Assembly (NCBI GenBank): GCA_903903985.1 | Contig: CAIVAT010000057.1 | Location: forward strand, 62,001-126,000 | Direction of reading: 5' to 3' | Source: an uncultured Bacteroidales bacterium | Lineage (GTDB): Bacteria; Bacteroidota; Bacteroidia; Bacteroidales; FEN-979 | DNA: 64,000 nucleotides | Part shown: positions 34,990-42,223 of the stretch, in pieces | Layout of the letters: each line of letters begins with the position of its first letter | How positions within the stretch are numbered: position 1 is the stretch's first letter | Notes under the pieces: model-generated | Seen by the model: only the letters and a program-made list of their open reading frames with translations | Databases searched by the model: none | Told to the model about the DNA's origin: nothing | Position numbers and translations under genes: made by a program

Positions 34990-36219
34990 TTACTTGTAGC
35001 TGATGAGTCGCTGGTCTCCGCTGATTTTTCTCTTTTCAGTCAGATCCTGCGACATTTCAAGAGTTCCCAGGTACTCTCCTTGCTCATTCCGGAGTGCAAA
35101 GTACTCAATGTGAATAAACTTTCCGCCCATCTGGATCCAGAACGGGGCCCTGTCGGCGATACCGCTTTTAAAATCTCCGATGATCTGGTCTACAACATGA
35201 ACGCTTGACGGGGGATGGCACATCCTTACGTCGCGGCCCAGGATGGCCCGGTTCCGGTCGAAAATCCGCTCTTTCCCCTGGGAAAAATATTTGACCTTGT
35301 CGTTGCGGTCAACAAAAGTGATATCAACCGGCAACATGTTCAGGATTGCAAGAAGTTCTTCTGATGTAAATTTCCCGCTGGGCAGGCTGATGGTCCCCTC
35401 TTTGGCCGAGGACACTTCTGCGATTTCCACACCCTGTGGCTTCCAGGTGTCGGTTGGATCATAGAGACAAAACCCGATTTCATTGGTTTGCCTGTAAATT
35501 TCGTACCAGTCGGTCTCCGACAATTTATCGAGTGTCATGGGTAAAAGGATCTCCTCTTCCTTCATGATCATGTCGGTGATGGCCCTGGTTGCCGGGTCCA
35601 GGTATAAATCCACCTTCATCCGGATCATCTCCGGGGTATAATCACCGGGCATGTTCAGTGCATCGATGGCGTTTTTCAGCAGATCGCGGGTTTCATCATG
35701 TTTGCCCCACATTACCTTGGGCGGGCCCGTTATCCCATAACTTTCGAGGAAAGGGAACAACAGGTTTTCCTTGCGGCGGTAATGTTTATCCACATCCATC
35801 AGCTTGTTGAAAAGGCTTTTTAACGCATTGACGTGGCTTTCCTTCCCCGGTCCTGAAAGTTCACTTTCCGGCCGGGCGAACAGTCCCTGAAGTTCCCCGA
35901 CAACGCGCTCCAACTCGCGATTTTCCCTTTTAAAGGTATCAACGGGATGGCCTGGTGCGACAATTTTCATCCCCGAAAGGTCAATGCGGCCCTCCAGCGC
36001 CTGGCTGTGAATGTCGCAAAGCCGTAGGACTTCCGACTCCGGCAGCCCTTCGCTGATGAGCTCCTGTTCGACCTCCACAACCTCCCCGTAAGGAATTTTT
36101 GTCAGGAGTTCAATCATGCGGGCGCGCACCGCTTCCGGCGCAACACCTTCGGGCAGCTGAAGGATCATGTGTTTTAGCAGATCCTTCCTGCTTTTGGAGT
36201 TATTGATTAGTTCGCTCAT
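34990..36219 (-). CDS. DUF438-hemerythrin-PAS protein
   Basis: 409 residues from the Met at 36219. The open frame continues 17 residues upstream, but those are encoded by a duplicated hairpin repeat (INPMLQRGE) and are unlikely to be native. Domains in order: DUF438 (residues about 1-75), a hemerythrin-like HHE helical bundle (about 95-215, with DKHYRRKENLLFPFLE, WGKHDETRD and MIMKEEEILLP supplying iron ligands), and a PAS domain (about 285-395, DITFVDRNDKVKYFSQGKERIF, GRDVRMCHPP). It is likely a cytoplasmic sensor or scavenger of nitric oxide or oxygen using a di-iron centre. It sits in the cluster between the cupin and DUF2249 genes. Confidence 0.88.
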   Translation of the reverse strand: MSELINNSKSRKDLLKHMILQLPEGVAPEAVRARMIELLTKIPYGEVVEVEQELISEGLPESEVLRLCDIHSQALEGRIDLSGMKIVAPGHPVDTFKRENRELERVVGELQGLFARPESELSGPGKESHVNALKSLFNKLMDVDKHYRRKENLLFPFLESYGITGPPKVMWGKHDETRDLLKNAIDALNMPGDYTPEMIRMKVDLYLDPATRAITDMIMKEEEILLPMTLDKLSETDWYEIYRQTNEIGFCLYDPTDTWKPQGVEIAEVSSAKEGTISLPSGKFTSEELLAILNMLPVDITFVDRNDKVKYFSQGKERIFDRNRAILGRDVRMCHPPSSVHVVDQIIGDFKSGIADRAPFWIQMGGKFIHIEYFALRNEQGEYLGTLEMSQDLTEKRKISGDQRLISYK

Positions 36220-36229
36220 TTTTGTTGGT

Positions 36230-36291
36230 TTTTCCCCACGCTGAAGCATGGGGTTTATCCTTTTCCCCACGCTGAAGCATGGGGTTTATCC
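36230..36291. repeat. 31-bp tandem duplication carrying a hairpin
   Basis: Two exact head-to-tail copies (36230-36260 and 36261-36291). Each contains an inverted repeat, ccccacgc/gcatgggg, with an 8-bp stem and a 4-nt loop. The second copy covers the last codons of the cupin gene; the pair adds a pseudo-extension in frame with the DUF438 gene. It resembles dispersed REP-like hairpins. Confidence 0.85.
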
Positions 36292-36618
36292 TTTGATCAT
36301 GGTTAACACCATCTTGAACTTTTCCAACGCGTTGACCGCGTGTGGAATTCCGGCAGGCATGATGATGGCTTCGCCGCTGGTTAAAATAAACTGCACTTCG
36401 TTGATAATTACTTCCGCTTTCCCTTCAATGACCTGCAGCATGGCGTCGTAAGGTGCTGAGTGTGTGCTCAGGCGCTGCCCCTTGTCGAAAGAGAATAACG
36501 TAACCGTTCCAACAGGGCGGTCAATCACCCGTTTACTGATGATCCCCTCGGATGAATAGTCTACTTTTTCCGGGAACCGGAACACGTTTGAGTGTTCAAA
36601 AATGCTTTTTTCCATCAT
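36286..36618 (-). CDS. Cupin domain protein
   Basis: 110 residues, a single small cupin barrel: HSAPYDAMLQVIEGKAEVII (first cupin motif with the metal-binding His) and GEAIIMPAGIPHAVNA (second motif with PxGxxH). Small cupins of this type accompany nitric-oxide reductase and DUF438 genes in several Bacteroidota and are thought to bind metal, but have no assigned reaction. The last codons lie inside a duplicated 31-bp hairpin repeat. It lies about 85 bp after the NO reductase gene, where inverted heptad repeats fill the gap. Confidence 0.88.
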   Translation of the reverse strand: MMEKSIFEHSNVFRFPEKVDYSSEGIISKRVIDRPVGTVTLFSFDKGQRLSTHSAPYDAMLQVIEGKAEVIINEVQFILTSGEAIIMPAGIPHAVNALEKFKMVLTMIKG

Positions 36619-36641
36619 AGTTAGATTTACATTAAAGTATC

Positions 36642-36697
36642 AAAGTGTAAAGTGAAAAATCCTGAAATCCTTTAGTATTTCCGCACTTTGCACTTTC
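36642..36697. repeat. Inverted heptad repeats upstream of the qNOR gene end
   Basis: aaagtgtaaagtga at 36642-36655 faces gcactttgcactttc at 36683-36697, forming a long imperfect hairpin in the cupin/qNOR intergenic space. It could attenuate transcription between the genes. Confidence 0.5.
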
Positions 36698-36702
36698 AAT
36701 TT

Positions 36703-38949
36703 TTATTTTTTAACGACAGACCATCCGCCTTTTAATCCAAAAATAAACCATGCCAGGGCAAGAGACCCTGCTGCAAAAACGGTATCGCCGATCACCCTGA
36801 GCCAGCGGAAAAATAAAATGGTAGGATCCTGCAAGAATTCGGCTGATCGCGCATACCACATCCCGGTTCGCACACTTACCCAGGTTTGTACCAGTCCAAC
36901 AGGCAAAACACTGATGAAAACCATCAGCGCAAGCCCTATGTTGATTGCCCAGAAAGCAAATTTGACCCACTTTTCATTCCAACTTTTCTCTGGCTCCATG
37001 CTCTTTAAAACAAAAAGCATCAGTCCGATCCCAAGCATTCCATAAACACCAAACAACGCAGTATGGCCATGGACCGGGGTCGTGTTCAACCCCTGCATGT
37101 AATACAAGGCGATCGGCGGGTTGATCAGGAATCCGAAAATTCCGGCGCCTACCAAATTCCAGAAAGCAACCGAAAGGAAAAAATAGATTGGCCATTTATA
37201 TCCAGAGATCCAATTCCTCTTTTGCGATATCTTAAAATTCCCATAGCCTTCAAATCCCATCAGGACGAGCGGAACCACCTCCAGGGCACTGAAGGTTGCC
37301 CCAAGAGCCAAGACGGCCGTTGGGGTTCCAGTAAAATACAGGTGATGAAATGTTCCCAGGATTCCACCTGAAAGAAATACGATGGTAGAAATAAGCACGC
37401 TTGCGGTGGCAGTCGCTATCCGGACCAGGCCAAGGCGCACAAACAGGAAGGCAATGGCCACGGTGGCAAAGACTTCGAAAAACCCTTCCACCCAGAGATG
37501 TACGACCCACCATCGCCAGTATTCCGCGATTGCAAGATTTGTCTGCCGGCCCCACATCAAACCGGCGCCATAAAATGCTGCAATGGCTATAGTTGAAATT
37601 AAAAACATGGTCAGTAATGATTTATTCTCCGATTTCGCCTTCAAAGCTGGCATCAGTCCCCGTGCCATTAAGACCAGCCAGATGATTAGACCAACAAACA
37701 GAAACAGTTGCCAGAACCTGCCCAGATCAACATATTCATACCCCTGGTGACCGAACCAGAAATTGGTAACCAATCCCAGGCGCTGCATTACACCAAACCA
37801 TTGGCCAATGAGCGAACCTGCCACAATTACCAGCAGGGCGACAAACAAGAAGTTCACTCCAAGAGCCTGGAATTTCGGTTCTTTTCCCGAAACAGCAGGG
37901 GCAAGATACAACCCTGTTGCCAGCCATGACGTTGCAATCCAGAAAATAGCCAGCTGGATATGCCATGTCCGCGAAATGGAATAGGGAAGCAGTCCCGAAA
38001 GCGGTAATCCGTAAAATGCCTGTCCTTCGACACCATAATGCGCGGTGATCACCCCCATCAGGATCTGAACAAGAATCAGGGCTGTTACAACCCAGAAATA
38101 CTTTAAGGTAGCTTTCATCGAAGGCGTAAAAATGCCTCCCAGCAATGGATCTATTGCTGGAATTTCACTTTCTGCGAGTTGGTCCTCTTTCCGTGAAGCA
38201 TAATACCAACCCATGAGGCCGATCCCGGCAATAAGCATGATCACACTGAAACCCGTCCAAAGGATCAGTGAACTAGTCGGCTTATTATCTACCAGTTCCT
38301 CGGAAGGCCAGTTGTTGGTATATGATATCTCGCTGTCGGGCCGGTTTGTAACACAGGCCCATGAGATCCAGAAAAAGAAGGCATTCATCTTGCTCATACG
38401 CCCCGGGTCTTTAATGGAATTGGGGGGTATTGCATATGCATCGCGCAGTTTATCCAATTTCGGATCGGCCATAAATAACCCGGCGTAATGTTCACCAACA
38501 GCCTTGATGGCTTGCGCCCGAAGCGGGGAAACAACAATTTTCCCGGAGGTGACATCATAGGTGTTGATTCGCAGTTCATGCTGTAACCGGATTTTCAACA
38601 TTGCTTTTTGTTCGGCTGTGACATCTGCAAAAGCTTTGTGGTAAGAAGTATCGGCAAGGTAGTTCAGGATATACTCCGATTCGCGGTGCAACCAATCAGC
38701 CGACCAGTCGGGAGCTACATAGGAACCATGTCCCCATACTGTTCCAACTTCTTGCCCGCCAATCGATTGCCAGATGTTTTGACCATCTTTAACGTCTTGC
38801 CCTGAAAAAAGCACGACACCCTCCGTGGTCACTACCTCTGATGGAATCGGCGGTGCCTGTTTGTAAATCTCCCGTCCATAATAGATCAGGACGGAGAAAG
38901 AAATCGTCATCACGGCGATAAAGCTGAACCATAGTTTTCTTGTTTGCAT
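36703..38949 (-). CDS. norZ: Quinol-dependent nitric oxide reductase (single subunit)
   Basis: 748 residues, the length of qNOR (NorZ/NorB-type) enzymes that reduce two NO to N2O in the cytoplasmic membrane using quinol. The N-terminal helix and a periplasmic cytochrome-c-like domain without heme motif (LFSGQDVKDGQNIWQSIGGQEVG) replace NorC. The rest is a heme-copper-oxidase-like bundle of 12-13 helices with the expected His ligands in RTWHIQLAIFW, WWVVHLWVEGFFEVFA, GTFHHLYFTG and PVHGHTALFG. The conserved Glu in VEGFFE near the Fe-B site is present. Upstream lie the Rrf2 regulator and ferredoxin, supporting NO-responsive control. Confidence 0.95.
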   Translation of the reverse strand: MQTRKLWFSFIAVMTISFSVLIYYGREIYKQAPPIPSEVVTTEGVVLFSGQDVKDGQNIWQSIGGQEVGTVWGHGSYVAPDWSADWLHRESEYILNYLADTSYHKAFADVTAEQKAMLKIRLQHELRINTYDVTSGKIVVSPLRAQAIKAVGEHYAGLFMADPKLDKLRDAYAIPPNSIKDPGRMSKMNAFFFWISWACVTNRPDSEISYTNNWPSEELVDNKPTSSLILWTGFSVIMLIAGIGLMGWYYASRKEDQLAESEIPAIDPLLGGIFTPSMKATLKYFWVVTALILVQILMGVITAHYGVEGQAFYGLPLSGLLPYSISRTWHIQLAIFWIATSWLATGLYLAPAVSGKEPKFQALGVNFLFVALLVIVAGSLIGQWFGVMQRLGLVTNFWFGHQGYEYVDLGRFWQLFLFVGLIIWLVLMARGLMPALKAKSENKSLLTMFLISTIAIAAFYGAGLMWGRQTNLAIAEYWRWWVVHLWVEGFFEVFATVAIAFLFVRLGLVRIATATASVLISTIVFLSGGILGTFHHLYFTGTPTAVLALGATFSALEVVPLVLMGFEGYGNFKISQKRNWISGYKWPIYFFLSVAFWNLVGAGIFGFLINPPIALYYMQGLNTTPVHGHTALFGVYGMLGIGLMLFVLKSMEPEKSWNEKWVKFAFWAINIGLALMVFISVLPVGLVQTWVSVRTGMWYARSAEFLQDPTILFFRWLRVIGDTVFAAGSLALAWFIFGLKGGWSVVKK

Positions 38950-38968
38950 ATGTTTAGAATTTAAATTT

Positions 38969-39841
38969 TTATGTCCACTCCTCTTCCATCACCTCTCCCT
39001 GGATGCTGACAATCGCCTGCTTGATCGGAATGTTCCGGCCGGCATTTGCACGTGCCGTTTGAGCCATGTGAAGTAACCCGCCACAGCATGGTACTTCCAT
39101 CATCACCACCGTGAGCGAGTTGATCTTTGTATCGACGATCATGGAAGTAAGCTTCTGAATATAAGATTCTTTGTTGCTATCGAGCTTCGGACATGCGATG
39201 GCAAGGGATTTTCCTTTGAGGAACCGTTCGTGAAAATTCCCCATGGCAAAGGCCGCACAGTCGGCGGCCAGCACTACATCGGCATTCTTGAAATAGGAGG
39301 CCTGCGGATTGAGCAAATGCAATTGAACGGGCCATTGTTTCAATGCTGATGCCACTTTTTGTGGAGACGCATCGCGCTGTGTCTCTTCCGCCTGTTCTTC
39401 CTTGAAATCCCTGGCCATGGAGCCGGGACAACCACATTCACCCGGGTGGTGAGACGCATTGCCATGTGTCTCTTCCACATTTGATTTTTCGGGATTCATC
39501 ATGATGTTTTTCTCTTTTAAATAATCGGTTGCCTGTTGTAAAAATTCTGTTTCGTTGTGGTCGCGCAAATGCTCCAGGTGAGCCAGTATCGTGTTCCTTC
39601 CCTTCGGAACCATCGCTTCCATCACTTTGCGTTCATTATAGGGTGCCGCTTCTCTTTCAATGATCTCGATCGCACCCTCGGGACAATGGCCGATGCATGC
39701 CCCAAGACCGTCGCAGAATAAATCGCTGATCAGCCTTGCTTTTCCATCGATGAGCCGCATGGCACCTTCATGGCAGGTAGGAATACAAATGCCACAGCCG
39801 TTGCATTTTTCCTCATCGATCTGTATAATTTTCCTTTTCAA
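38969..39841 (-). CDS. Ferredoxin-type 4Fe-4S protein of the NO cluster
   Basis: 290 residues. The N-terminus carries two 4Fe-4S motifs, CNGCGICIPTC at residues 14-24 and CDGLGACIGHC at 43-53, the second with an altered spacing. The C-terminal part (ADVVLAADCAAFAMGNFHERF, CPKLDSNKESY, VPCCGGLLHMA) has further cysteines and matches proteins often found beside hydroxylamine reductase or NO reductase in Bacteroidota. Residues about 120-160 are a low-complexity insert made largely of two palindromic repeats read in frame (EETHGNASHH and EETQRDASPQ). It probably passes electrons or handles redox stress. It begins 50 bp downstream of the Rrf2 gene. Confidence 0.85.
   Translation of the reverse strand: MKRKIIQIDEEKCNGCGICIPTCHEGAMRLIDGKARLISDLFCDGLGACIGHCPEGAIEIIEREAAPYNERKVMEAMVPKGRNTILAHLEHLRDHNETEFLQQATDYLKEKNIMMNPEKSNVEETHGNASHHPGECGCPGSMARDFKEEQAEETQRDASPQKVASALKQWPVQLHLLNPQASYFKNADVVLAADCAAFAMGNFHERFLKGKSLAIACPKLDSNKESYIQKLTSMIVDTKINSLTVVMMEVPCCGGLLHMAQTARANAGRNIPIKQAIVSIQGEVMEEEWT
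39364..39385. repeat. Palindromic REP-like element, copy A
   Basis: gagacgca...tgtgtctc, an 8-bp stem (one G-T pair) with a 6-nt loop, inside the ferredoxin gene. It is in frame with copy B, 87 bp away. Confidence 0.75.
39451..39472. repeat. Palindromic REP-like element, copy B
   Basis: gagacgcat...atgtgtctc, a 9-bp stem (one G-T pair) with a tgcc loop, inside the ferredoxin gene. Followed by cttcc as in copy A. Confidence 0.75.
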
Positions 39842-39891
39842 TGATTATAGGTGTAATTGGGTATTTAATTGCCTCTTTAGAAACAAAAAAA

Positions 39892-40290
39892 TTAGAGGTA
39901 TGTTTGTAACGTCTGTTCGTTCAGGAATTTTTTAAATTCCGTGGTCAGTTTGTTTACGACAGTTCCCATCAGGCAACGGTCAAATCCGCAAAGTTCATAT
40001 GATAAAGGGCACTCGGTAACATCAAGCTGGCCCTCGATGGACTGATAAATATCAAGCAAACTGACATTCTTGGGATCCATTTTCATTGAAAATCCGCCTG
40101 AAGGGCCCCGCACCGATTTAAGCATGTCGTTCTTGACAAGCCGCTGTAAAACTTTTGCAATGTGGTTCTTTGAAAATCCTGTAATTTCTGCGATCTTTAC
40201 CGCATTGATCCCGTTTTCGGAACGGGCGATCAAAACCATGCTGTGAATTGCAATCGAAGAGGCTTCTGATAAGGCAAAAATCTTTGACAT
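39892..40290 (-). CDS. Rrf2-family regulator, NsrR/IscR-like
   Basis: 132 residues. An N-terminal winged helix (VKIAEITGFSKNHIAKVLQRLVKNDMLKSVRG) is followed by three cysteines in VTECPLSYELCGFDRCLMG (C-x6-C-x4-C), the arrangement that holds an Fe-S cluster in NsrR and IscR. NsrR de-represses NO-detoxification genes when NO destroys its cluster. The position upstream of ferredoxin and NO reductase genes, in the same orientation, makes an NO sensor much more likely than an iron-sulfur biogenesis regulator. It may autoregulate from the promoter at about 40.3 kb. Its stop lies in an imperfect hairpin at about 39872-39899. Confidence 0.85.
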   Translation of the reverse strand: MSKIFALSEASSIAIHSMVLIARSENGINAVKIAEITGFSKNHIAKVLQRLVKNDMLKSVRGPSGGFSMKMDPKNVSLLDIYQSIEGQLDVTECPLSYELCGFDRCLMGTVVNKLTTEFKKFLNEQTLQTYL

Positions 40291-40314
40291 GGTTTATTCA
40301 GGTATTTGGATACG

Positions 40315-40348
40315 CAAATGTATTTACTTTTTTTCAAACTTCGACAAA
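40315..40348 (-). promoter_or_regulatory. Candidate promoter of the Rrf2/NO cluster
   Basis: Minus-strand TTTG at 40348-40345 and TACATTTG at 40322-40315, spaced 22 nt, near the Bacteroidota -33/-7 pattern. The AT-rich stretch just upstream (ttttcatttttattttaaat and its surroundings, 40349-40400) would be a place for an Rrf2 operator, but I could not identify a clean palindrome. Confidence 0.4.
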
Positions 40349-40476
40349 AAATTTAAAAAATTTTCATTTTTATTTTAAATTACTGTAAATCAATTCATAT
40401 AATATTCGACCCGGTTGATTTTTAGGAAATATTTAAGTGCGGCCAGCCGGCGACTTGTTTATTTAATAACGCTATT

Positions 40477-41277
40477 ATGGTCAAAATCATCACAAGTTTA
40501 CAGAATCCATTGATAAAAAATGTTCTGTTGCTCGGTGAAAAACCCCGTGCCCGCAAGGAGCAAAACAGGATCGTCATTGAAGGGCTGCGTGAGATCAGGC
40601 TGGCTATATCAAGCGGCTTCAGGGTTACCGATATTTTTTACACCCCTGAATTGGTTTCAGCAGCTGAAATAAAGTTACTGGAACCCCGGGAAAACCAGGT
40701 GGAAATGATTGAAGTTACGCCTGGTGTCTTTAACCGCATGGCCTACCGTAAAGATAACGGAGGGCTTATTGCCCTCGCAGAACCCAGAAGACTTGTGTTT
40801 ACAGATATTCAATTAACCAGCCAACCCCTGTTACTGGTTCTTGAAACCGTTGAAAAACCAGGCAACCTGGGGGCGCTCCTCCGCACTGCTGATGCTGCCA
40901 ACCTTGATGCGGTGATCATTTGCGATCCTCAAACAGATATATACAATCCCAATGCCATCCGTTCAAGCATCGGCTGTATTTTCACCATGCCCGTAGTTAC
41001 TGCTTCCTCCGAAGAGGCCATTGCATGGATGCGGGTTTCCGGGATTAAAATGTTTGGAACAGCCCTGACAGCCTTACATCATTATCATCAAACCAATTTC
41101 AACCAGCCTTCTGCCATTATCATGGGATCGGAGGCAACCGGATTGAGCAACACCTGGCTTGAAAAGGCCGACGATCTTATAAAAATTCCCATGATGGGAA
41201 AAATTGACTCCATGAATGTTTCAACATCCGCTGCCATTGTTATATTTGAAGCTTTGCGGCAACGGGGTTTCCGGTAG
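40477..41277 (+). CDS. TrmH/SpoU-family RNA 2'-O-methyltransferase
   Basis: 266 residues. An N-terminal substrate-binding domain (residues about 1-95; LLGEKPRARKEQNRIVIEGLRE) precedes the SPOUT knot domain with the three family motifs: VEKPGNLGALLRTADAA (motif 1), IIMGSEATGLSN (motif 2) and IPMMGKIDSMNVSTSAAIVIFEALRQR (motif 3). It transfers a methyl group from S-adenosylmethionine to ribose 2'-OH of rRNA or tRNA; the exact nucleotide cannot be predicted. The gene ends 5 bp before a strong bidirectional hairpin terminator shared with the convergent RluA gene. Confidence 0.93.
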   Translation: MVKIITSLQNPLIKNVLLLGEKPRARKEQNRIVIEGLREIRLAISSGFRVTDIFYTPELVSAAEIKLLEPRENQVEMIEVTPGVFNRMAYRKDNGGLIALAEPRRLVFTDIQLTSQPLLLVLETVEKPGNLGALLRTADAANLDAVIICDPQTDIYNPNAIRSSIGCIFTMPVVTASSEEAIAWMRVSGIKMFGTALTALHHYHQTNFNQPSAIIMGSEATGLSNTWLEKADDLIKIPMMGKIDSMNVSTSAAIVIFEALRQRGFR

Positions 41278-41282
41278 GCCCT

Positions 41283-41321
41283 TAACACCCCGTCAGGGTG
41301 ATAGACCCTGACGGGGTGTTA
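41283..41321. terminator. Bidirectional hairpin between convergent genes
   Basis: A perfect 17-bp stem (41283-41299 with 41305-41321, beginning taacaccccg) with a 5-nt loop, filling the gap between two convergent stop codons. A T-rich tract follows on the plus side. The sequence also resembles dispersed ccctgacggggt elements of Bacteroidota. Confidence 0.8.
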
Positions 41322-41324
41322 GAA

Positions 41325-42200
41325 TCATTTATATTTCTCATCACCTGGCTTCAACTCCAGGAATCCCTTGGGCATCTTGCTTTTAAAATCGATGAGGTTG
41401 CCCGTTACCGGATGGCGGATGGAAAGATAAAATGCATGCAGGCGGATCCGTCGTTCGAAATGCGCATCAGCGCCATAACGCCGATCGCCCACTACTGGGC
41501 AGCCCATCTCCGACAAATGAACACGGATCTGGTTCTTACGGCCCGTTTCCAGCTCAACCTCCAGCAGGGCAAAATCGGGTGTGCGGTCCATCACACGGTA
41601 ATGTGTGATCCCGAGCTTGGCTCCTTCCTGAACACCGACTGAATAAACCCGCTGATCGTGCCCTTCCATCAGCCAGCTGCGGATGGTTCCCTTGTCTTCC
41701 TTTGGTTGCCCCTCCACCAGCGCATAATACAACTTTTTTGTATCCATCCAGTGATTCTTGATCTCCTCCTGCAGCTTTTCGCTTTTGGCAAAAAGCAGGA
41801 TCCCCGAAACTTCTCGGTCGAGCCGGTGTACAACGAACAAACGTTCCTTTCCCTTTGAATTTTCCTTGACATATGCCTGCATCTGCTGGTAAAACGAGGT
41901 GCCGCCGAGGCCACGGTCTCCAATGGTCAGCAATCCGGCCGGTTTTACTGCAACCAGGATGGCGTCATCCTCAAAAAGAACCTGGTAAGGCGGTTTAATT
42001 TTGTTGATCTTCACCACTTGTTTTACATAATCAACTGAATCTCCAACTTTAAGGATGACAGAAGGGTTTGTTACCATCTTCCCGTTCACGCGCACATTGC
42101 CATGAACGATCTTTTGTTTCGCTGTTGTTTTTGAAGCGGTTTGAAGTTCCGCGAGCATGTGCTCCAGCAGGGAAGTTTCTTTGGTTATTTTTACTTTCAT
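41325..42200 (-). CDS. RluA-family pseudouridine synthase
   Basis: 291 residues. An S4 RNA-binding domain (residues about 5-70; SKTTAKQKIVHGNVRVNGKMV) is followed by the catalytic domain with the HRLDREVSG motif (catalytic Asp near residue 127), DDAILVAVKPAGLLT and RKNQIRVHLSEMGCPVVGD. It isomerises uridines in rRNA or tRNA. The arrangement is typical of the RluC/D-like branch. It is 23 bp downstream of the class V aminotransferase gene, in the same direction, and ends just before the shared terminator hairpin. Confidence 0.93.
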   Translation of the reverse strand: MKVKITKETSLLEHMLAELQTASKTTAKQKIVHGNVRVNGKMVTNPSVILKVGDSVDYVKQVVKINKIKPPYQVLFEDDAILVAVKPAGLLTIGDRGLGGTSFYQQMQAYVKENSKGKERLFVVHRLDREVSGILLFAKSEKLQEEIKNHWMDTKKLYYALVEGQPKEDKGTIRSWLMEGHDQRVYSVGVQEGAKLGITHYRVMDRTPDFALLEVELETGRKNQIRVHLSEMGCPVVGDRRYGADAHFERRIRLHAFYLSIRHPVTGNLIDFKSKMPKGFLELKPGDEKYK

Positions 42201-42223
42201 AATTTATAGCCACCTGGCTTTTA

